This document shows positions 23,320-36,261 of a DNA stretch of 64,000 nt, in pieces. The stretch's first letter is position 1. Each line of letters starts with the position of its first letter. Source of the stretch: Inia geoffrensis (Eukaryota > Chordata > Mammalia > Artiodactyla > Iniidae). The notes under the pieces were generated by a model that saw only the letters and a list, made by a program, of their open reading frames with translations, was not told the origin of the DNA and did no database searches. The DNA lies in assembly GCA_036417435.1 (NCBI GenBank), contig CM070903.1, positions 86,876,001-86,940,000 on the forward strand, written 5' to 3'. The position numbers were made by a program, and so were the translations under genes.

Positions 23320-23555
23320 AATATAGAAAAACTAAGGAAGAGTACACAACCTAGTACAATGACAGTTAAAACAGTGGTTCTTTGTGGGGCAGCAGAGGAT
23401 AGTGATTGGAAGAGAAACACGGAGTTTCGATGGTGATGACAATGTTCTTTTTCTTGACTTGCTGGTAGTTACATGGGTGTTTGTTTTCTGATAAATCATT
23501 AAACTCTATATCTTGTTTTATGCACATTTCTGTATATATGTTTTGTTTCCCAATT
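23320..23555 (+). repeat. 3' UTR of an old L1
   Basis: It reads 'ggatagtgattggaagagaa', then 'gatgacaatgttctttttct', 'ggtagttacatgggtgttt' and 'gcacatttctgtatatatg', the pattern of an L1ME-type 3' UTR on the plus strand. It probably belongs to the L1 interrupted by the LTR and SINE upstream. Confidence 0.55.
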
Positions 23556-23560
23556 TTAAG

Positions 23561-23845
23561 GGGTAAGGGTAAGCTGGGGCGAAGCGAGAGAGTGTGATAG
23601 ACATATATACATTACTAAATGTAAAATAGCTAGTGGGAAGCAGCCACATAGCACAGGGAGATCAGCTCTGTGCTTTGCGACCACCTAGAGGGGTGGGATA
23701 GGGAGGGTGGAAGGGAGACGCAAGAGGGAGGAGATACAGCGACATATGTATATGTATAGCTGATTCACTTTGTTATAAAGCAGAAACTAACACACCATTG
23801 TAAAGCAATTATACTCCAATAAAAAACAAATAAATAAATAAAATG
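23561..23845 (+). mobile_element. 5'-truncated L1 3' end (cetacean type)
   Basis: It begins 'gggtaagggtaagctgggg', continues with 'agctagtgggaagcagccac' and 'gtgggatagggagggtgg', and ends 'attatactccaataaa' followed by an A/AAAT-rich tail. Nearly the same text occurs at 61,150-61,430, and its complement at 43,715-43,885. No clear target duplication was read. Confidence 0.88.
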
Positions 23846-25329
23846 GCATAGAACAAGTCAGGAAGAGAGTTCTCACCAGAAATCAGCCCTGCTATCACCT
23901 TAATCTTGGGCTTCAAGTCTCCAGAAATGTAAGAAAATAAATTTGTTATATAAATATATATATAAAGAAATATTCATCTCTGTAGCGCCTAAAATCATCT
24001 CGTGTATCATATGAATCCTATTCTTTGAAAGCAGTCAACATTTTTTAGTTGACTCATTCCTTTTTATTTATTTTCCATAACTGGAATTACTTCTATATAT
24101 AAGGTACCCAATAAATACTGAAATAAACATACCATTTTTAAAATTAAAAGCTACTTATTTATGAATCACTTAAAATTATCTCACCTACTACCATTGGTAA
24201 TTTGGGAAGCCTTACACCAGGGTTAGACTACCTCTGTTTTAATTTGTCTGTTCTGCCAACTTTATTCTTATCAAGGACCAGACTCATGAAGTGCTGCAAC
24301 CAAAAGTGAGCCTGTTTCTATTGGTCCAGGGCTCTGGCCCCTTGACTTAAGATTCACAGTGAAAGACCATCCTCACTACCTCTAAAGTCTGTCTCTAACT
24401 CTGCTCCAAAGACCTCAGCCAAGTCTGTAACCTGTTCCCACAAGTAGACAGGGGAGATCACAAACAAACCCAACAGGCAGGAGGAAATGATTTAAGACAT
24501 TGTCTTTGAAAGTTGATTAGCATTACTTTCAGTTTGTTTTCCATAACAAAAGAACCACATTTCTAGTTTTCGGGTAGTTCCAGAGAGCACTGCATAAGGA
24601 TGCTTTGGAAATTCCAGGTTACTTGGAGAAAACTTTGAAAAACCAACTAAGGTCAAGTTATTGTAATAGCACAAATGCTTATATTCACCCTATATCCCAC
24701 TGACCTTTGCTTGCTTTGTTTCGTAGAATAGCCATCTAAACCAATTTGCTCAATTTCAAGGTTCAGCCTTGACTTAGTTGCCTTACATGAGTTCTTGAAG
24801 TGGATTGACACTTAACAGTAGATTTATTCTGCATGCTACCATTCATCTACCACCTCGAAAGGATCTTCTCCTAGTCACCAAAGATAGTTTTTTGGGACAG
24901 GTAAACAGCCATTCTTGAACTGATTTTCCCTTTCTCTCTGTCTCTGTCTCTGTCTCTCTCCCACACACACACACATACACACAAAGAGACTATCATTTAC
25001 AACTACAAAACTAACAAGATACTATTTTCTTTAGCATACAAATCAGGTACCTAGAAAACATATCTGAAAGTAACTCGAAAAGTGATCACCCCAATTGTGT
25101 CACTTGTCTAGACAACAATTCAATATTTTTATGCCAACCTATAATTTACTAATTGACTAATATACACCCAGTACTATTAAGTAACTTTGAGGATTAGAAA
25201 AATATAAAATATATTCCATGGCTTCAGTGCATTTACAACCTTCACAAGAGGGAGACACCAACACAAAGATAATGTCCTATAATTATGTAATACATTTTAT
25301 AGTGCAGACTACCTGTGTTATACTATCAT
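23846..25329. other. unique non-coding DNA
   Basis: No gene seen. A (TCTG/TCTC)n run joined to (CA)n occupies about 24,932-24,985. The short frame at 24,492-24,674 (minus) has no recognisable domain. Confidence 0.5.
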
Positions 25330-25600
25330 GGTTAATTAAAATATTGGCAATATTTACCCCATTCCTCAGAAAGAGGCATTATTATTTTCCTTATTCTATA
25401 GGCAAAGGTTAGGGAATTTAAGTAATTTGCCAGGTACTAGATAGTGTACAGCAAAGCCAAGACTGAAACCAGATCTTCGGAGGGCAAACATCATGCTTTT
25501 TTCCAATGTGCTCTCTCACAAGAGTTGGCACAGTGTTGAACACATAATAGGTACACAGTAACTGGCTGAAGATTTAAAAACACTTAAAACATTCACTTTG
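25330..25600 (-). repeat. MIR SINE fragment followed by an L2 tail
   Basis: The antisense MIR pattern 'tattttccttattctatagg', then 'gggaatttaagtaatttgcc', then 'caaagccaagactgaaacc' is visible at 25,380-25,480. An L2-like tail with 'ggcacagtgttgaacacata' follows at about 25,527. Confidence 0.55.
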
Positions 25601-25673
25601 AAATAAGAGCAAACAAAATCTATATAGGGCAGGCTGATTTGTGTGATTGACTAGATATAGAGAGTATGTATTA

Positions 25674-26125
25674 CTGTCATAGTTTGGGTTCCCCCCTAAG
25701 CAGAGCCTGAGACAAGGACTTGGATGAAGGAGATGAGTTCCGGAAGCAAGAGTGAGGGAACAGGGAGAGTGATAGAAGGGAAGGAAGAAAGACCAATATA
25801 AAATGCACAGCTGTGGAAACTAGGGACTTGATTTGCCAGACCACCTGAAAATTCTTCAGAATGCCTCAAACATGGGAGGCTGATGCATTTATAGACTTTT
25901 TGTCCTCTGGCTGAGGGTCCTCCCAGGAACAGTAAAGGCCTGCACGTCCTGGTTTGCAGGCTAGCTAGAGGGCCCCCAGATGGAGAGCAGCCTAAGGCAG
26001 AAGGCAGAAGGCAAGCACTTGAACTGAACAGTCTATTCCAATTGCAGCAGAAATCAGACGTGGGCCAGTGAGATGGGATAGGATATGATGTACGAGAGGT
26101 ATGTGCTACAGTTACCCATACTGAA
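25674..26125 (+). repeat. ancient LTR-like repeat
   Basis: It starts TGTCATAGTTTGGGTTCC and continues 'agcagagcctgagacaagg', text that recurs across mammalian genomes in old LTRs. The 154-codon minus-strand frame at 25,696-26,160 lies inside it and shows no viral or cellular domain. Confidence 0.4.
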
Positions 26126-26879
26126 TTATTAAAGATTTTAAGAATATCTTGCAAGAGCATGGAAAAACAATGGTTCTACCTCTTGATATCCAACATAGCA
26201 TTGACTCATTTTGCTCTGTTTGTCAAAATATTTGACTGATTTTGATGAAATTTACTAAAAGACACTCCACCCTAAGTTTAATTTGTGGCTTAATTTGAAA
26301 CAAAATGGAAGGTAATCCACTTAACAGTTGGGACTCTTTCTCAAATTTGAATACACTTGAATAAATTTTAATGAAATCTGCTATAAGTGTACACTTATTC
26401 ATTTAATGTTTATAGAACACTTGTTCTAAGACAGAGAGTATCTACAATGTTAAATCTAACATCAATCCTACACTCCATTAGTTTAGTGTCATTTGAATTC
26501 ATCACATCATGAGACACTGTTGGGCATTACTGATTCCATAGAAACTGGCAAAGGTAAAACACAGGATTGGGCCAGATGCTTAGAGGTCAGATCCAGCTGT
26601 AGGGTTTGGGGAGGCTACCAGAGAAGAGAGTCTCTGGAGAGAATAGTAACAAGCAATAGATGATGGACGTACAATACAAAACATCAGGGATGACATGAGG
26701 AGTTAGAAGACTTGCATTTAATTATGCAGAACAACATGCTAAAAATGGCAGGCAGGCAGCTGTTAGGTATCAGCAGGTAGCAGGTCTGGAGGCTGGGCTG
26801 GTTACCAAGACTCAAGCACAAGGATCAAAAACACTTTTAAACCTGTACCAACATTTCAAGTTGTTGGAAGCTGCATCAC
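26126..26879. other. unique non-coding DNA
   Basis: Nothing beyond short AT-rich stretches was recognised. No credible open frame. Confidence 0.45.
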
Positions 26880-27215
26880 AAGGACAAAAATCTCAGTGTA
26901 TTTCTCTGTCAAGCTATATGTCCATGATGGGTTGGCTGGGATCTCCACTCCATGTGGTCCTCACTCCAGGATCAGGGTGAAAGAACAGCCACCATCTGGG
27001 GAACTACTGGATGCCATGATAGGAGAGAAGAGAAGTGGGATGAATTGTACACCAGGCCTTAAACCTTCAGTCTGAAAGTGACTTACACTACTTCTGCCCA
27101 TTCAATGGGCCAAAGTGAGTCATACGGCCAAACCTAACCTCCAAGGGACTGGGGAAATTGTATGTCTTTATGAGTTGTTTATGGAAAGATGGAAGACTAC
27201 CACACAAGTTTTACT
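26880..27215 (+). repeat. ancient LTR-like repeat
   Basis: It shares order and wording with 8,945-9,285: 'atgatgggttggctgggat', 'ctccatgtggtcctcactcc', 'cacctggggaact'-like text (here 'ccatctggggaact'), then 'acttctgcccattcaatgg' and 'gccaaagtgagtcatacgg'. Probably ERVL-type LTR. Confidence 0.5.
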
Positions 27216-28299
27216 CCTGGAAAAGTAATGGGTGAATGGATATGTATACATATGCAATAAATACAAATTTCAATCAACAGAAACATAATGTTGAGATAGG
27301 TTCTGAATGTGTTCCAAACCAAAATGTGTTCCTCAGCAGTGTCTTTTATCACAGTCCCCTTTTCTCTCTTTTAAAGACCATACACTTTACAAGTTCACTC
27401 TATATTCAGAAAGTACCAGACCCAACCTAAAACATCATCCTAGAATTTGCCAACTGTAAGTTAGCCTATCTGCAAGGAACAGATATCCTTGAATGGAAAG
27501 GAACAGGGAGACTTAGTACTTTCAGTACTTAGCTGGTGGGACTGGTGGGAAGGAGCCTAGACAGGTTTGGGGGCTGTACACAAACCAAGTGACCATATTG
27601 AAAGGGATAGTCCTAAAAGGTTTTTCTCTTCTGATTCTTCCACTGTTTAGCAGTTTCAAATACATAGTCCTTAATTCTTAGGGCAGAGAAGTCAAGAAAA
27701 TTTTAGCCTTAGGCTCATAAAGACTTAGGCCTGGCGATGATCACAAGAGGAAAAACTATTAAATTCAGAATGTTTCATCTCTTTATTCTCATTCTATTCT
27801 ACACCCTTATATATTTTAAAATACTTTTAAAAACCCAACTCTAAAGGTAAAATAAAGCAGAATTGGGGCTGCAAAAAAAACAATCCATGGCTTCTCAGAT
27901 GGCTTTTTTCTAGACCTACTGCTTCTTGTTGACTTTGGGCAGCTTTGACTGCCCTTCCCCTAAAAGATGTAAATGATAAATATGTGTTTTAGAATCTCCA
28001 GCTATAGATCCAGAAGGGATTTTTCTGTTTGTTAAAATACTGACATGTTGATCCCTTCCCAGTCCTTACAGAAATGGGACATGAAATGGGTTTATGCCTA
28101 TCAATGCCTGTGTCTCTCTGTGGTCTTTGTTCTCATCATGCTTTCTGGACCTACAAAATGTCAAGCCTCACAGATTCTTCTCTGTTTATAACCTTCTTAA
28201 TCTTTTCCCCCCAGCTTTTAGTATGGTTCAACATATCCTTGCTTCTTAAAACTTTCTGTTTATTTGGCTTCTATGGCAATGTGTAATCAGGCTTGTTTT
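27216..28299. other. unassigned non-coding DNA
   Basis: No recognised repeat or gene. Part of 28,060-28,300 may already belong to the L2 that follows. Confidence 0.4.
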
Positions 28300-28900
28300 C
28301 TCCTTCTCTGTCTTTATCAATGGCTTTTCTTTTCTTATCCCAATTATCTGAAAGGGTAAACATTCTTTGAGGTTATGTTCTAAGTGATCTCTTCTTTCCC
28401 TACATTTTCTCTCTGGACGACATCATCTCTTCCAGGGCTTCAAATATGACCTCTATGTAAAAGACATTGAAATTGATATCATTAATCTTGACCTCTCTCC
28501 AGAGCATGAGACACATCTACCCACCTTTGAGTATGTCATAATATACTTAGAAAAATACTAGCAAGTTCCCAGGACAAAACCCTCTGTATTGAACAAATTC
28601 CAAACTCCACTCCTTACCCTAAAATTTAATACCTCTGTGATCCTACCCCAATCGAATTTCCAACCAATTACTGTTTTATTCCACATCCAGAATCCTATAC
28701 AGGGTACTCCAATGAAACAGAACTCCTCACTGTTCTCCTTAAAATTCCAATTCCCTTTTCTTACACTCTTCACCCATGTTCCCGCTAGTTCCTCTACTGA
28801 GCACGCTCAGCTCACTTCCATGCCCTTCTCATACTTTAATGGGAAGGTTTTAAAAGATGATTCACAAACTTCAAAACTAGAAAAAATGCAAATGATATGT
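28300..28900 (+). repeat. L2 LINE, reverse transcriptase region and 3' part (decayed)
   Basis: The text 'gacgacatcatctcttccag', 'gcttcaaatatgacctctat' and 'cttgacctctctccagagc' (about 28,415-28,510) corresponds to the L2 RT region around its Y-A-D-D box, much diverged. The distal part is less certain. Confidence 0.45.
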
Positions 28901-29884
28901 TTGCATATCTTGATAAGGAAAGTTACAATAACTTAAAAGGAAGTTACCTGCAGTGGTCAGAAATGTATTTTACTCTGTTCACTTAAGTTCAGAACGCTGG
29001 CAAAACGTCAAGCCTGTTCATAACAAAACTTTCCCCTCCTTAACACTTATATCTCTTGCACTCTACTTGCTTTTCCAGGGAAGTAATTTTCCTTCTTCAT
29101 TTTGAAATTCCCTCATATACTCACCTCCTGCTCAGCCTTTCTATACTATTTCCCAGAAAATAATCAACCTTTCTTTCTCTCTCTCTTTCTGAGGGGTTAG
29201 TAGGAGGCTGTTGCTTCTGTCCCCCTCTTCTCGTGTGAGAGTTTCTTTCCCTGCTTTCCCCTCTGCCTCCCTCTTCTCCAATCTCTTTCATCATTTGATT
29301 CTATACAGAAAACACTGTCACACATCAGTAGCCATCTGTAGCAACAATTTTCAAAGGTCCGGGATGTGGAAAAGGATTCACTGCAGCAATGTCTCCAAAG
29401 AAGAGAACAGGGTGATAATGCCACCTCAATTTTTTATTCTTTTGTTGATTTCCTTTTGGACCTGTCAAATGAGGTGCTGAGATGAGCCCTCTCCTTTCTA
29501 GAGCTCAACAATCAAAGTGAAGATGCCACAAACACCCCCAGGATAAGGGAGATAAAGCCCAATGAGGACAAAGTAAGGAGGAAAGTACTGTAGTACTTAT
29601 GGAATCCATTACTGGTTATGGCCCAACTTGGACAATGAACTGTAGCTTTATCCCTACAATGGCAGCCTCCTTTTTCTAACCTCTGGGTGATGAAAGGCTT
29701 CAAGCCCAGATTTCTGCAAAATGAGTAAACAAGGCTGACTGCACTCACATTGACTTGTTTTACACCCGTGTTTATGAGTTAGAATAGGTGTGCAACAAAC
29801 CATGAATCACGGGCTCTAATTATAATATAATGTTATCGTCCACATCTCCACAAAGTGGAGGACGGGGTTGATAATACATTAGGG
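28901..29884. other. unique non-coding DNA
   Basis: A CT-rich run at 29,169-29,190 and several short overlapping frames on both strands between 29,197 and 29,748 are present. None has a recognisable domain, and their overlap argues against coding. Confidence 0.45.
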
Positions 29885-30130
29885 TGTGGCAGAAAACAGG
29901 AACTGGAGAGTCAGGCAGTTCTAGATTTTTACCGTACACTTGCCACCTAAGAGCTTAATAACCTCAGACAAGTTAATTTAACATCTCTGATCTTCAGTTT
30001 CCTCATTTAGAAAAACCAGAAGTAAGAATACATATTTCATATGATATTCATGAGGTTGAAATGAGGTGACATAAATGCAAGCACCTGGTGCAATGCAAGG
30101 AACATGGTGTTGCTCACAAGCTGTCTCTCC
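29885..30130 (+). repeat. MIR SINE
   Basis: Plus-strand MIR core: 'caagttaatttaacatctct', 'gatcttcagtttcctcattt', then 'gaggttgaaatgaggtgac' and 'gcacctggtgcaatgcaag'. Confidence 0.75.
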
Positions 30131-30506
30131 TCCTCTCTAAACTTGCCCTCTACCGCCCTCCACATTGTACCATTTCTATAACGTGTAGGGAACCAGGGTG
30201 AGTAGCCATCCTCCTCACAACGATCTGGTAAGGATTATAGAGATAACATAAGTATCCAGCACAGGGCTTGGCCCTGATCACTCGGTAAATATTTGTTCTT
30301 GTTCTCCTTCAAACTGTGAGCTAATTTTGGCCAAGATCCTCTAGGCAAATACATGATAAAGGCCTTTAGAATTTGTCTATACATCCAATTTCTTCTGTCG
30401 GAAAGCAGTATGTCATCTTGGAGCCTACTCTTATTCATCCTTCTCATCTAATACCTAATAACTGCCCCAAAATTAGAAAACTAAAAGTTGGTGATGATCC
30501 TCTAGT

Positions 30507-30669
30507 CACTTGCTATTCAAAGTATGTTCTGTGGAACCACAGCATCAGCATAATTTGGGAAGTTGTTAGAAATGCAGGATCTTGGTCCCACCCCAAACCT
30601 GCTGAAATAGAATCTGCATTTTAACAGCATCCTTGAATACATGCACATTAAAATTTGAGATGCATCACT
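30507..30669 (+). mobile_element. MER5-like hAT DNA transposon
   Basis: A short non-autonomous element beginning near 'cacttgctattcaaagt', with 'cagcatcagcataatttggg', 'aagttgttagaaatgcagg' and 'cccaccccaaacctgctg' inside, and ending 'aatttgagatgcatcact'. The flanks share CTCTAG, consistent with the 8-base duplication made by hAT transposases. Confidence 0.75.
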
Positions 30670-30874
30670 CTAGCCAAAACTGTAACACCTATAAAAAATT
30701 TAAAACAAGCCAAATGCTTCTCATGTAACTGTAAAATGAAAAAGTTCATATATTAGAACTGAGTACACAAAACCTACTTTCTTGCTTTAATATCTCCTTT
30801 GTAACAAGGGTGAATCCTGCTGACACTAATGAATTGTACAAGTGTTGGTACATTTAGGAGAGGAGGTGATATGG
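30670..30874. other. unique spacer
   Basis: AT-rich; nothing recognised. Confidence 0.45.
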
Positions 30875-31080
30875 GATGGCGGTGGTTGCTATCACAGGCT
30901 TGGCTGTCATGGAGATATGAATTTAAATCCTAGTTCCACTACTGATTAGCTGTGTGAATTGGGGCAGTTCCTCATCTACCATATGGAATTGACAATAATA
31001 CCTACAGGTCTTTGTGGAAATTAAATAAAATTATGATTATAAAGTACCTAGCATACAGTAAGCACTCAGAAAGGGCAGAG
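30875..31080 (+). repeat. MIR SINE
   Basis: It shows 'aaatcctagttccactactg', 'attagctgtgtgaattgggg', 'cagttcctcatctaccatat' and the end 'agtaagcactcagaaagg', the full order of a plus-strand MIR. Confidence 0.75.
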
Positions 31081-32194
31081 GCAGTATCTATGAAATGATG
31101 TGAAGGGAAGGGCTTCGAAATATTCAGACTTCAAAACATGGATCTAATTTAACTACTGTGTTGCTCTGCTCCACTGATGATGTACAGAGGACCTCCATTT
31201 AGGGAGAATATGATCAGGACCTTCAGCCTTCATAGGAGAATGCAATTCTTGCACAGGGGTCTCCCCTGATTCAACAGGAGAAAGCACCTACGGTGACAAC
31301 TCTGCTGTCACACGTTGTTAAAGGAGGAACTAACAAGCAGCTTCTGAAAATTCATCCAAACCCTGTTAAAAGACTGAGTTATGTTGCTTTCATTTATTCT
31401 TCAAAGTATTCTAAATTTTATACTTGATTTAAATTTTATCTTCGGAAAATTGTATAAGTCCTGATTATCTCACCTTCCTGCTTGTACCCCCCAATATATA
31501 TGCTCAATTATTCTTTTATATCAACTCCCCCCAAGGGTTGATGTAAGAGACAGCCACATGACTAGCAACTATTAAGTTGATCAGTGCTAAAGTTGAACCA
31601 ATAAATTATTGTCTCTGCATAAAATACACATACTTCTTTTCATCAGGTAATAATAATTATATAACTAATCATACCTACTTTTTTGAATTGGTTTGCAAAG
31701 AATGTTCTGTGTTAAGTAATCCACAGTAGCATTATTAGCTCAGATGGTTTGTGTATTTGCTGTAAAACTCTACTGACAGACATCCAGTAGATTTGAATAA
31801 ATACAGGTACTATATTATTGGATGATAAGACTCAATACTGTAAAAAATAATAGATAATCTTCAAATTATTCTGAAAAGTTAATGATATACAATTAAGTTT
31901 CTGGGAGATATTTTTGAAAGTTCATTTAAAAATAAAGAATGTCCAGGAAAAAAGTTTTTAAAATGATTACAGGGGTTTCTTTTTTTAAAACAATATATTA
32001 TATAATGATAATACTTGAAAGAGTATGATATTAGTGTTAGAATTTGCTCAATAAAATTCAAGAAACAGATTTTAGTATATTTAAGAAATTAGTATATCAA
32101 TAAGGTATAACTGCTAATTGATAGATAAGAGGATCACTCACTATCATTTATTTCCATTTAAGAAAAAAATTTATTTTTTCTCTTAAATGGAGAA
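31081..32194. other. unique AT-rich non-coding DNA
   Basis: No credible gene or recognised repeat. Very AT-rich from about 31,630 onward. Confidence 0.45.
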
Positions 32195-32690
32195 AAAAAT
32201 AGTTAGATCCCTACCTCACACCTTACACAAAAGTAACTCCTAGGTGGATTAAAGATTTAAAATGTTAAATATAAAAATATGCTGGTATTTTAAAACTTAG
32301 ATAAATTCCTATATATAGTCTTGAGGTGTGGGAAAATGTTCTAACCATAATACCATTGGGGAAAATATAAAGAAAAATATTGACATGCTTTACTACATTA
32401 ATATATAAAACTTTCTGACTGAGAAAAAGTACAGTGAAACAGTTAAAAAGCAATTTTAAATTGAGAAAAAAATCCTAAAACCCCCCACATAGACAAAGGA
32501 TTACTAGCCATATATAAAGTAGTTTAGAAAAAAGATGAACTACCTGATAGAAAAATGTCTAATGAATAATAGGCAATTCACAAAATATAAAATTGCTAAT
32601 AAACAAATTTTAAAAGGTTCTATCTCACTAACAATCAAAGAAATATAAATAAAACAAGACCTTAAAAAAAAAACAAAACCTTTTCAGACT
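32195..32690 (+). mobile_element. old L1 ORF2 fragment
   Basis: The order 'gatccctacctcacacctta', 'ggtggattaaagatttaaa', 'ggattactagccatatataa' and 'caatcaaagaaatataaat' follows the distal part of L1 ORF2 on the plus strand. It is strongly diverged, without open frames. Confidence 0.6.
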
Positions 32691-32889
32691 GTCATTGAGA
32701 ATTGGGGGGAGAGAAAAAAATATAAAGAAGAAAATAAAAGTTTTTAATGAACTAATCCTACTACTAAAAATGCCTACTCATGAATATAGGTTCAAAAATC
32801 ATAAATTAAAATACCACATTCACTCTTTTTTAGACAATTTAAATAATTTATACTTTCCTTGGACATTATCTTTTCATTAAATATTTAAA

Positions 32890-34990
32890 ATAAAAATTGT
32901 ATTATATATATTTAAGGTGTACAACATGATGATTTGATATACATATACACAGTGAAACGACTACTACACTCAAGCTAATTAACATACCATCCCTTCCCCT
33001 AGTTACAATTTTTGTGTGTGCTGCGTATGCCTAAAATCTACTCTTAGCAGTACTGTTCAATACAGCATTATCACATATAGCCATCATGCCTGCATATTCG
33101 ATTTCTAGACTTATTTGTTTATTCATCCTACATACTGCAAGTTTAAACCCTTTGACCATCATCTCCCATTTCCCCGACCCCCAGCCCCTGGTAACTAACA
33201 TGCTACTCTCTGCTTCTATGAGTTTGACTCTTTTTTTTTAAGATTCTACATGTATATACACAGTACTTGTCTTTTTCTGTCTGGCTTCTTTCACCTAGCA
33301 TAATATCCTCTAGGTTCATTTATGTTGTCACAAATGACAGTATTTCCTTCTCTCTCATGGCTGAACAATATTCCAGTGTGTGTGTGCGTGTGCACGCACA
33401 TGTGTGCATGTGTATCACATCTTCTTTATCCATTGATGGACACTAGGTTGCTTCCACATTTGGCATGTGAATAATGCTGCAAAGAACCTGTGAATGCAGA
33501 TAATCTCTTCAAGATAGTGATTTCATTTCCTTTGGATATATACCCAGCAGTGGGATTGATGGATTATATGGTAGTTCTATTTTTAATTTTTTGAGAGGCC
33601 TCCACATTGTTTCCCATAATAGCTGTACAAATTTACATTCCCACCAACAGTGTACAAGGGTTCCCTTTTCCCCACAACCTCATCAACATTTGTTAACATT
33701 TGTGTTTATGATAATAGTCATTCTAACAGGTATGAGCTAATATTTCATTGTGGTTTTGGTTTGCATTTCCCTGATGATTGTTATGTTGAACACACTTACA
33801 TGTACCTGTTGGCCATCTGTATGTCATCTTTTGAGGAATGTCTGTTCAAGTCCCTGGAGTATGTTTTTAAATGGGGTTATTTGTTTTCTTGCTATTGAGT
33901 TGTTTGAGTTTCTTATATTTTGGATATTAACCCCTTACCAGATATATGATTTGCAAATATTTTCCCATTCTGTAGGTTGTCTTTTCACTCTTGATTGTTT
34001 CCTTTTCTGTGCAGAAGCTTTTTAGTTTGATGCAATCCTTTTTGTCTATTTTGCTTTTGTTGCCTGTGCTTTTGTGGTCATATCCAAAAAAAGCATTGCA
34101 CAGACCAATGTCAAGAAGATTTTTCTCTATGTTTTCTCCTAATAGTTTTATGGTTTCAGGTATTACATTGGAATCTTTAATTACTTTTCAATTGATTTTT
34201 AAATGTGGAGTGAGATAAGGGTTCAGTTTCATTCTTCTGTGTGTGGAAAACCAGTTTTTCCAACACAATTTATCGAAGAGATTGTCCTTTCCCCACTGTG
34301 TATTCTTGGCAATTTTGTCAAGGACCAATTGACCATAAATGCATGAATTTATTTCTGGGCTTTCTTTTTTAAAAAAAATTATTTATTTTATTTTATTTTT
34401 GGCTGTGTTGGGTCTTCATTGCTGCACACGGGCTTTCTCTAGTTGCGGTGAGTGGGGGCTACTCTATGTTGCATTGCACGGGCTTCTCATTGTGGTGGCT
34501 TCCCTTGTTGCAGAGCATGGGCTCTAGGTGCAGGGGCCTCAGTAGTTGTGGCTCGCAGGCTTGGTTACTCCGTGGCATGTGGGATCTTCCTAGACCAGGG
34601 CTCGAATCTGTGTCCCCTGCATTAGCAGGTAGATTCCTAACCACTGCGTCACAAGGGAAGCCCTATTTCTGGGCTTTCTATTCTGTTCTATTGATCAATA
34701 TGTCTGTTTTTATGCCAGTGCCATGCTGCTTTGGTTGCTATAGCTTTGTAGTATGTTTTGAAATCAGGTAATGTGATGACTCCAATTTTGTTTTGTTTTT
34801 GCTTGTGTTTGCTCAAGATTACTTGAGCTATTTACAGTCTTTTTGGCTCTGTGTGAATTGTAGGATTGTTTTATCTATTCCATGACAAATGTCATTGGAA
34901 TTTTGACAGAGATTGCATTGAATATGTAGACCGCTTTGGGTAAAATTTTCATTTTTATTAATATAGAATTGAAGACTATATAATTTTAAT
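32890..34990 (-). mobile_element. L1MB-like element, minus strand
   Basis: It starts with the complement of an L1MB-type 3' UTR ('taaggtgtacaacatgatga', then 'agctaattaacataccatc'). It continues backward through ORF2: 'ggatatatacccagcagtgg' near 33,535, 'acattcccaccaacagtgt' near 33,636, 'tgcagaagctttttagtttg' near 34,011 and 'ccatgctgctttggttgct' near 34,720. A CHR SINE splits it at 34,366-34,664. Open frames such as 33,750-34,025 are antisense readings of this L1. Confidence 0.88.
34351..34679 (-). mobile_element. CHR-type SINE (older, longer subfamily) with target duplications
   Basis: The body spans 34,366-34,664, and the perfect 15-base target duplication 'atttctgggctttct' sits at 34,351-34,365 and 34,665-34,679. 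It is more diverged than the short copies and carries one 'cagtagttgtgg' module. It is inserted in a minus-strand L1, so it is younger than that L1. Confidence 0.95.
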
Positions 34991-35648
34991 TTCCAAATTT
35001 TTATTTTATAATTATCACCCCTTTCCCATTTATATATCTATTTGTGTTTTATCAATTATTTTTCCTTAATCAGCATAGACTTGTTTGTTTATTTTATTGG
35101 CCCTTTCAAAGAATGTACTCCAGGATTATAAACTCAACCAATTTTTCGCCTTTCTACTTCAATAATTTCTGTTTTATTCTTCATTAATACCTGTCCTTTT
35201 TCATGTTTCTTTGGTTGCTTTTAAAGTTCTTCATTCAAATGCTTAATTCATTTATTAATCCTTCTTTAATAAAAGCACTTAAATTTATGAGCTTTCCTCT
35301 GTATGAGTTTGTAGCTGCATCTCATAAATTTTGAAATATATTAATTTCATTAATCCTGGAAGTTTTTAGTTTTTCTTTGTCAAATTTTTTTTTTAAAGTA
35401 GATTGTTTAGTTTTCTTGTGGTTTGATTTTGCTTACATTTTTTTCTATTTGGATTTATTGCATCATTGTCAAAGAATAAGTATTCATAATATTTCAGCAT
35501 TTATTTAAGCCTTCTTTGCATCCTAGGATATAAACAACTTTTGTAACTTTCTCTTGATGTCTGAAAAATAGGTATTCTCTGTTAGTAGACTACGAAGTTC
35601 CATACATATTTAAACAAGGTTATCAGTGATAGTTTTATCTCCTTTGTA
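34991..35648 (-). mobile_element. old L1 fragment, minus strand (first part)
   Basis: Antisense L1 wording is seen in 'attttattggccctttcaaa' (about 35,091) and 'tttgtagctgcatctcataa' (about 35,308). The element is interrupted at 35,649 by a DNA transposon and resumes at 36,262. Confidence 0.6.
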
Positions 35649-36261
35649 CAGAAAGTCCCCTACGTATGAACAAGTTCCATTCCGAGAGTGTGTTCCTAAG
35701 TCCAATTTATTCGTAAGTCCAACAAAGTCAGCCTAGGTACCCAACTAACACAATCGGTTATATAGTACTGTATTGTAATAGATTTATAATACTTCTCACA
35801 CAAATAATACATAAAAAACAAACACAAAAAATAAAGAAAACATTTTTAATCCTACAGTACAGTACCTTGAAAAGTACAGTACTACAGTACAACAACTGGC
35901 ATACAAGGGCTGGCATCTAGTGAACAGGAGGGAAGAGTTACTGACTGGATGAGTGAGAGGAGGTGGGAGATGGTAGAGCTGAAGGACCATCAGCAATAGG
36001 AGGAGAAAGGCAAGCTGCAATTTCACTCATGCCTGACATTGATGGCACAGGTTCTGGTTCCTTGCTGGATTCAATTCTATCTATAAAGATACTGTACTAC
36101 TGTACAGTAAAGTACACAAAAGCACAACCACATGTAGAGGATGCACGCATGTGACAATGTATGCCAGACACGTGAACTAACTTACGTGATTGGACATGCA
36201 AACGCACATTCACATCTTTGAAAGTTCACAACTTGAAGGTTCATATGTAGGGGACTTACTG
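35649..36261 (-). mobile_element. Tigger-like (Tc1/mariner superfamily) transposon, internally deleted
   Basis: A 613-base element with terminal inverted repeats: CAGAAAGTCCCCTACGTATG at the left and the complement of CAGTAAGTCCCCTACATATG at the right. It is flanked by TA on both sides (35,647-35,648 and 36,262-36,263), the target used by this superfamily. Interior text such as 'tacagtactacagtac' and 'gtgattggacatgcaaacg' fits a Tigger-type element. Most of the transposase is missing and no long frame remains. Confidence 0.85.

Noticed and set aside
23058..23436. Overlapping open frames of 80-130 codons on both strands
   Set aside because: They are translations of the CHR SINE and its poly(T) tract; similar frames recur at every CHR copy.
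25696..26160. 154-codon minus-strand open frame
   Set aside because: Lies in an LTR-like repeat and shows no cellular or viral domain.
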